NCBI GenBank assembly: GCA_029256325.1
Contig: JAQSYD010000006.1
Location: 1-64,000, forward strand
DNA: 64,000 nt
Source of the DNA: Clostridia bacterium
GTDB taxonomy: Bacteria > Bacillota > Clostridia > Lutisporales > Lutisporaceae
Direction: 5' to 3'
Below, in pieces: positions 61,249 through 64,000 of the stretch. The notes under the pieces are model-generated. The model was not told the DNA's origin, did not search any database, and was given only the letters and a program-made list of their open reading frames with translations. The first letter of the stretch is position 1; each line of letters starts with the position of its first letter. Position numbers and translations under genes: made by a program.

Positions 61249-61594
61249 TTCTACACTCCCTTGTACATAAAATAATGCATCTGCAAAAAACAGTAAAGTT
61301 TGACGAATTTGAAATATCTTTTTACAGTATAGTACTGAAATGATGAGAAGGCAAATTTACAAAACTAATAATAACTATAAACAATAATTATAGCTCATAG
61401 GAATTTGATAAAATGTGATATAATGTATTTCATCAAAAGCTGTCTTCACTTACTTCTTTACTAGACCTTGGCATAGGGTTGACATGGTCATAGCAGCTTG
61501 CTAAATTGTTTTTAAAATGTAACCCTAATTTATAAATTTGTAGTATAATGGAGAGTGTTTGTTTATAGTAACTCTTTGGAGGTAAGTAAGAGCT
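61249..61594. other. 346-base divergent intergenic region
   Basis: Between terC and the LysR gene. Contains an 11-bp imperfect inverted repeat (61404-61437), AT-rich promoter-like DNA and a TATAAT box near 61543, but no credible gene and no recognisable riboswitch. Confidence 0.55.
61404..61437. promoter_or_regulatory. Imperfect inverted repeat, candidate LysR operator
   Basis: TTTGATAAAAT (61404-61414) and ATTTCATCAAA (61427-61437) match at 10 of 11 positions around a 12-base spacer. Spacing and AT-rich arms suit a LysR-type binding site near the divergent gene. Confidence 0.4.
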
Positions 61595-62494
61595 ATGAAT
61601 CTAGGCTATCTCAAATTATTTAATACACTAGCTACGGAATTAAGTTTTTCAAAGGCAGCCAGCTTGCTGTATATAAGTCAGCCGGCCGTTTCCATTCAAA
61701 TAAAAAAGCTGGAAGAGGATTTGGGCTTTAAGCTTTTTGACAGGGTTGGAAAACACCTGGCGTTGACAGAAAACGGAGATATTCTTTATCAATATACAAA
61801 GAAGATATTTGATTTAGTTGATGAAGCGGATATCGTATTAATGAATAAATACAGCAATTTAAAAGGAATCGTGGAAATTGGAGCTAGCAATACACCTGGA
61901 ACATATCTGCTTCCCAGGATTATGAGAGAATTTAGTGAGACCTTTCCTGAGGTAATTGCAAATCTTCATATAGGAAATACTTATGAAGTGGAAAAGATGA
62001 TTTTAGAAAATAGAGTGGATTTTGCCATCAAGGGCGGAGATGTTATATATAATAGCAAGCTTTATGTAGAATGGCTGGCTGAGGACGAGATTATATTTAT
62101 AACCTCTCCTAAAAGTTGTTTAGCCGGACGCGAATACGTTGATTATCACGAGCTTGAAAAATGCAAATTTATTGTACATGAAAAGAACTCAAGGCTATAT
62201 AATTTGGTGCAGCATATATTGCAGGACATCGATTTGCTTGATAATATCACCATGACGATGGGGCATGTAGATGCTATAAAACAAGCTGTAAGACTGGAAT
62301 TAGGTATAGCGGCAGTACCAATTTCAACAGTGGAGGATGAGCTAAAGTCAGGAAGCTTATGTCAATTTAGAATAAAAGGTAAGAGTTGGTTTTATCCATA
62401 TAATTTAGTATATAACAAGGATAGGCATCGTTCTCCTGCCTCAAGAAGACTGATGGAGCTTGTTAGGGAACGCATGAAGGAAAAACGTAGTTAA
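61595..62494 (+). CDS. LysR-family transcriptional regulator
   Basis: 299 residues. HTH LGYLKLFNTLATELSFSKAASLLYISQPAVSIQIKKLEEDLGFKLFDR spans residues 3-50 and is a textbook LysR motif; the C-terminal PBP-like ligand domain starts near residue 90 (VEIGASNTPGTYLLP). The pattern is like the CysL/CbbR-type subgroup. ATG 61595 follows TTGGAGG. Divergent from terC, which it may control. Confidence 0.93.
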   Translation: MNLGYLKLFNTLATELSFSKAASLLYISQPAVSIQIKKLEEDLGFKLFDRVGKHLALTENGDILYQYTKKIFDLVDEADIVLMNKYSNLKGIVEIGASNTPGTYLLPRIMREFSETFPEVIANLHIGNTYEVEKMILENRVDFAIKGGDVIYNSKLYVEWLAEDEIIFITSPKSCLAGREYVDYHELEKCKFIVHEKNSRLYNLVQHILQDIDLLDNITMTMGHVDAIKQAVRLELGIAAVPISTVEDELKSGSLCQFRIKGKSWFYPYNLVYNKDRHRSPASRRLMELVRERMKEKRS

Positions 62495-62498
62495 ATTG

Positions 62499-62529
62499 AA
62501 ACCTCGAGCTGTTGAATAGCTCGAGGTTT
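62499..62529. terminator. Bidirectional terminator between lysR and glutaredoxin genes
   Basis: AAACCTCGAGCT and AGCTCGAGGTTT, perfect 12-bp stem, between convergent genes. Confidence 0.85.
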
Positions 62530-62545
62530 ATTGTTAATATTCTAT

Positions 62546-62776
62546 TTACAGCTTTAATGCCTGTGACAATTCTTCCTTATCAAAGCCTCTTATTTCTTTG
62601 CCGTCAATAATGATAAGAGGTACTGACATATAACCTTTTTTCATTAATGCTTTTCTAGCCTGAACATCCTTTGTTATATTATACTCCGTATAGCGAATAT
62701 TGTTTGCGCTGAGAAATTCCTTAGCTGCATGACAATAGACACAGGTTTCACTGGTATAGAGTTCTACATTTCTCAT
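62546..62776 (-). CDS. Glutaredoxin-like thiol oxidoreductase
   Basis: 76 residues, compact NrdH/glutaredoxin size. Active site CVYCHA (residues 12-17), cis-Pro region MSVPLIIIDGKEIRGFD. Likely reduces a protein disulfide in the cytoplasm. ATG 62776 follows AGGAGGTT. Separated by 95 bases from the HisRS-like mini-gene; read-through from the attenuator is possible. Confidence 0.9.
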   Translation of the reverse strand: MRNVELYTSETCVYCHAAKEFLSANNIRYTEYNITKDVQARKALMKKGYMSVPLIIIDGKEIRGFDKEELSQALKL

Positions 62777-62871
62777 ATATTCAACCTCCTATAGAAAGTG
62801 AGCTGTAGTAATCTTACGTAGTATAATATATTCAAAAGAAGGAAAATTGAAATTTGTCCAATCCTATTGTG

Positions 62872-63078
62872 CTAGTGAATTCCGCCAACGTATTCTGAAC
62901 AGCGTGATTCTGTGTTTTTGCAAAGGGCATCTGCTACAACGGTAAGGGCAACAGTTTTTTCCTCTCCCGTAAGCATATTTTTTAGCTTTACAAGACCTTT
63001 AGCCAGATTGTCTTCTCCTAAGATCAACTCATAGGATTCGTTTTCCTTGTCTGTGAATTTGAGTCTTAATTCCATCAT
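62872..63078 (-). CDS. Mini-protein resembling the C-terminal part of the HisRS anticodon-binding domain
   Basis: 68 residues. The core YELILGEDNLAKGLVKLKN and MLTGEEKTVALTVVADAL matches the closing strand-helix part of the histidyl-tRNA synthetase anticodon-binding domain (of the kind ILGEDELxxGxVxxKxMxTGEQ). Nothing equivalent to the catalytic core or the front half of that domain is present. AAGGAGG precedes ATG 63078 (4-base gap) and ATG 63075 (7-base gap), so it is a true gene, not a fragment. It is transcribed behind a histidine attenuator (63091-63260). Possibly a regulatory or tRNA-His-binding factor; unknown. Confidence 0.8.
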   Translation of the reverse strand: MMELRLKFTDKENESYELILGEDNLAKGLVKLKNMLTGEEKTVALTVVADALCKNTESRCSEYVGGIH

Positions 63079-63090
63079 AATACCTCCTTA

Positions 63091-63131
63091 AAATATAAAA
63101 GAGCCATGTAAGTTTTCACCTACATGGCTCT
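63091..63131 (-). terminator. Attenuator terminator before the HisRS-like gene
   Basis: On the minus strand AGAGCCATGTAGG pairs with CTTACATGGCTCT (mostly perfect) around TGAAAA, then TTTATATTTT. It ends just before the ribosome binding site of the mini-gene. Its first arm is also able to pair with CCTACGATGG at 63151-63142. Confidence 0.85.
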
Positions 63132-63210
63132 AAGTTTACTTCCATCGTAGGCACAAACACATATAGTGCTTGCGCCTAGTTCTAATTCCTAGCTGCAAGC
63201 ACTCTGCCTA
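63119..63210 (-). promoter_or_regulatory. Histidine attenuator RNA: alternative hairpins
   Basis: On the minus strand, TAGGCA (63210-63205) pairs with TGCCTA (63153-63148), enclosing a perfect stem AGTGCTTGC/GCAAGCACT (63203-63195, 63173-63165). The right arm continues as CCTACGATGG (63151-63142), which can instead pair with CCATGTAGG (63127-63119), the left arm of the terminator, with one bulged G. The two pairings exclude each other: a textbook 1:2 / 2:3 / 3:4 attenuator. Confidence 0.75.
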
Positions 63211-63257
63211 TGATGATGTATCGCAATATTTAATTGTGCTTTTATAATTGTTGTCAT
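63189..63257 (-). CDS. Histidine leader peptide
   Basis: 22 residues: MTTIIKAQLNIAIHHHRQSA plus Cys-Ser, ending at TAG 63189. AAAGGGGA lies about 10 bases before ATG 63257. Three consecutive CAT His codons (63218-63210) come immediately before, and overlap, the left arm of the first hairpin, so a ribosome stalled for lack of charged tRNA-His would block that hairpin and let the antiterminator form. Confidence 0.75.
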   Translation of the reverse strand: MTTIIKAQLNIAIHHHRQSACS

Positions 63258-63285
63258 GATAGAGTCCCCTTTAATTGTTTTAAAT

Positions 63286-63314
63286 ATAATAACACTCTAT
63301 TATATGAATATCAA
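63286..63314 (-). promoter_or_regulatory. SigA promoter of the histidine leader
   Basis: TTGATA (63314-63309), 17-base spacer, TATTAT (63291-63286) on the minus strand. Transcription would begin near 63279, about 22 bases before the leader ATG. Confidence 0.7.
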
Positions 63315-63332
63315 GCATAATATTTGCTTTTT

Positions 63333-63644
63333 TTAACCTAAAAAATCCGGATTGCTTACATATTCAGAACGGATTGCTTTCTGCAGTATTGTAAAGTCAA
63401 CATTTTCATCTGCCAGCTTTAGTTCACAGGGAAACTTTGCCTTGCATTTCTCACATTCCAGATATTCTTTGTCACTAAGCTGCTCTCTATAGTCAAATAA
63501 AAAAGAAAGGCCTTCATTTTCCTTGCTCCATTGTTCAGTGTCAGGCGTATTTATTTTATATGTGTATAAGTAAGCGGCTTCTCTCTTCATGGTGAAATAA
63601 GTACCATTGCATTTAGGACAATTCAATGATTGATCTATTTTCAA
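63333..63644 (-). CDS. Small zinc-ribbon protein
   Basis: 103 residues. Two Cys pairs, CPKC (near residue 9) and CEKC (near residue 65), with an aromatic/acidic helix region between. No family is identified. TTG 63644 is preferred (AAAGGAA about 8 bases upstream); a longer TTG frame (63662) and ATG 63653 lack one. Probably structural zinc; nucleic-acid or protein binding is possible. Confidence 0.65.
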   Translation of the reverse strand: MKIDQSLNCPKCNGTYFTMKREAAYLYTYKINTPDTEQWSKENEGLSFLFDYREQLSDKEYLECEKCKAKFPCELKLADENVDFTILQKAIRSEYVSNPDFLG

Positions 63645-63920
63645 TAATAACATTCCTTTCAAATTCAGGTAATATTATTATTCCAATATTTATCCACACT
63701 ATAACAAAATAAAACAGCAAATTTTGCTATAATATACTTATAATAGACTTCTTTATAATAAGGGGTGGGTGATTGGCGTATTTGTTTCATTATGCTATAG
63801 TGTATTTAAAGATATAGTACAGGCAACTATAGCGGACTCAACATAAAATACAGTTTTTTCTACATAATAATAAGTATTACTATGCAAATTAACATAAGAC
63901 AACAGAGGAGATGAATTTAT

Positions 63921-64000
63921 GGGTTGGAACAAGGTAACAAACTTGACAATGCTTACAGATTTCTATGAACTGACAATGGGTAACGGATATTTTGTTCAAA
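63921..64000 (+). CDS. pncB: Nicotinate phosphoribosyltransferase (5' end only)
   Basis: ATG 63921 with GAGGAG 7 bases upstream. Visible sequence TMLTDFYELTMGNGYF is the well-known N-terminal nicotinate phosphoribosyltransferase signature (LTDLYQLTM-type). It forms nicotinate mononucleotide from nicotinate and PRPP in NAD salvage. The gene runs off the right edge. A TATAAT box at 63728-63733 and others lie in the 250-base upstream region. Confidence 0.85.

Noticed and set aside
61249-61594. yybP-ykoY manganese riboswitch upstream of terC
   Set aside because: None of the conserved loop sequences could be found on the minus strand.
63080-63320. T-box leader for the HisRS-like gene
   Set aside because: No T-box sequence or specifier-loop arrangement; the leader peptide and alternative hairpins explain the region better.
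1-64000. CRISPR array, rRNA or tRNA genes
   Set aside because: No regularly spaced direct repeats, tRNA cloverleaf or rRNA signature was found by reading either strand.

Overview
The window reads as chromosomal DNA of an anaerobic, low-GC, probably spore-forming member of the Clostridia. Supporting signs are AT-rich intergenic DNA, strong AGGAGG ribosome binding sites with occasional TTG/GTG starts, rubrerythrin, PTS-type dihydroxyacetone kinase, a LytS/LytTR system beside CstA, LysM/GH18 and M14 wall hydrolases of the spore-cortex type, and Gram-positive lipoproteins. No rRNA, tRNA, CRISPR array, prophage or intact insertion sequence is visible. The species cannot be named from the sequence.

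Layout. 1-2.2 kb: tail of a Gly-rich membrane protein, a MarR regulator, and an ArsA/Get3-type ATPase with a small partner. 2.3-4.8 kb: dhaL-dhaM-HPr-dhaK, a PEP-dependent dihydroxyacetone kinase operon with its own HPr. 4.9-13.8 kb: an eight-gene block with no internal terminator, encoding an exported coiled-coil protein, divergent FtsE and FtsX, a GNAT-like protein, a GH3-family acyl-adenylating enzyme, two B12-dependent radical SAM enzymes and a double-GNAT-like protein. This is a candidate undescribed biosynthesis/envelope system. 13.8-25.8 kb: FAD/Rieske oxidoreductase, a DUF4914 protein, a Gfo/Idh/MocA dehydrogenase, a broken lipoprotein gene, a membrane-anchored chelatase-like protein, lytS-lytR-cstA, and the intact lipoprotein paralogue. 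26-31 kb: an internally shortened FMN-binding protein and a complete livKHMGF branched-chain amino-acid ABC importer. 31.2-39 kb: PepF, then a two-component system followed by a MacAB-like exporter whose adaptor is frameshifted and whose ATPase has lost its Walker A motif. 39-48 kb: a large GHL10-amidase wall enzyme, an S4-domain protein, an S66 peptidase, another two-component system and an AraC regulator; three related GGTGCC-N-GGCACC hairpins follow consecutive genes here. 48-51 kb: a GT2/SMR/GT39 lipid-linked sugar module on the minus strand. 51-57 kb: a TetR-led flavin module, a LysM-GH18 hydrolase, a PadR/HAAS pair and rubrerythrin. 57-64 kb: a DUF4825 protein, an M14 peptidase, TerC, LysR, a glutaredoxin-like protein, a HisRS-like mini-protein, a zinc-ribbon protein and the start of nicotinate phosphoribosyltransferase.

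The two most notable items are these. (1) At 63.09-63.31 kb on the minus strand there is what looks like a complete ribosome-mediated histidine attenuator: promoter, leader peptide with three consecutive His codons, mutually exclusive hairpins and a terminator. It precedes a 68-residue protein resembling only the C-terminal part of the histidyl-tRNA synthetase anticodon-binding domain. (2) The 4.9-13.8 kb GH3/radical-SAM/FtsEX block. In addition, four separate genes carry internal deletions of roughly 45-105 bp that remove conserved segments; this may be real gene decay or an assembly artefact and should be tested with reads. All family names are from sequence reading and memory; no database was searched.
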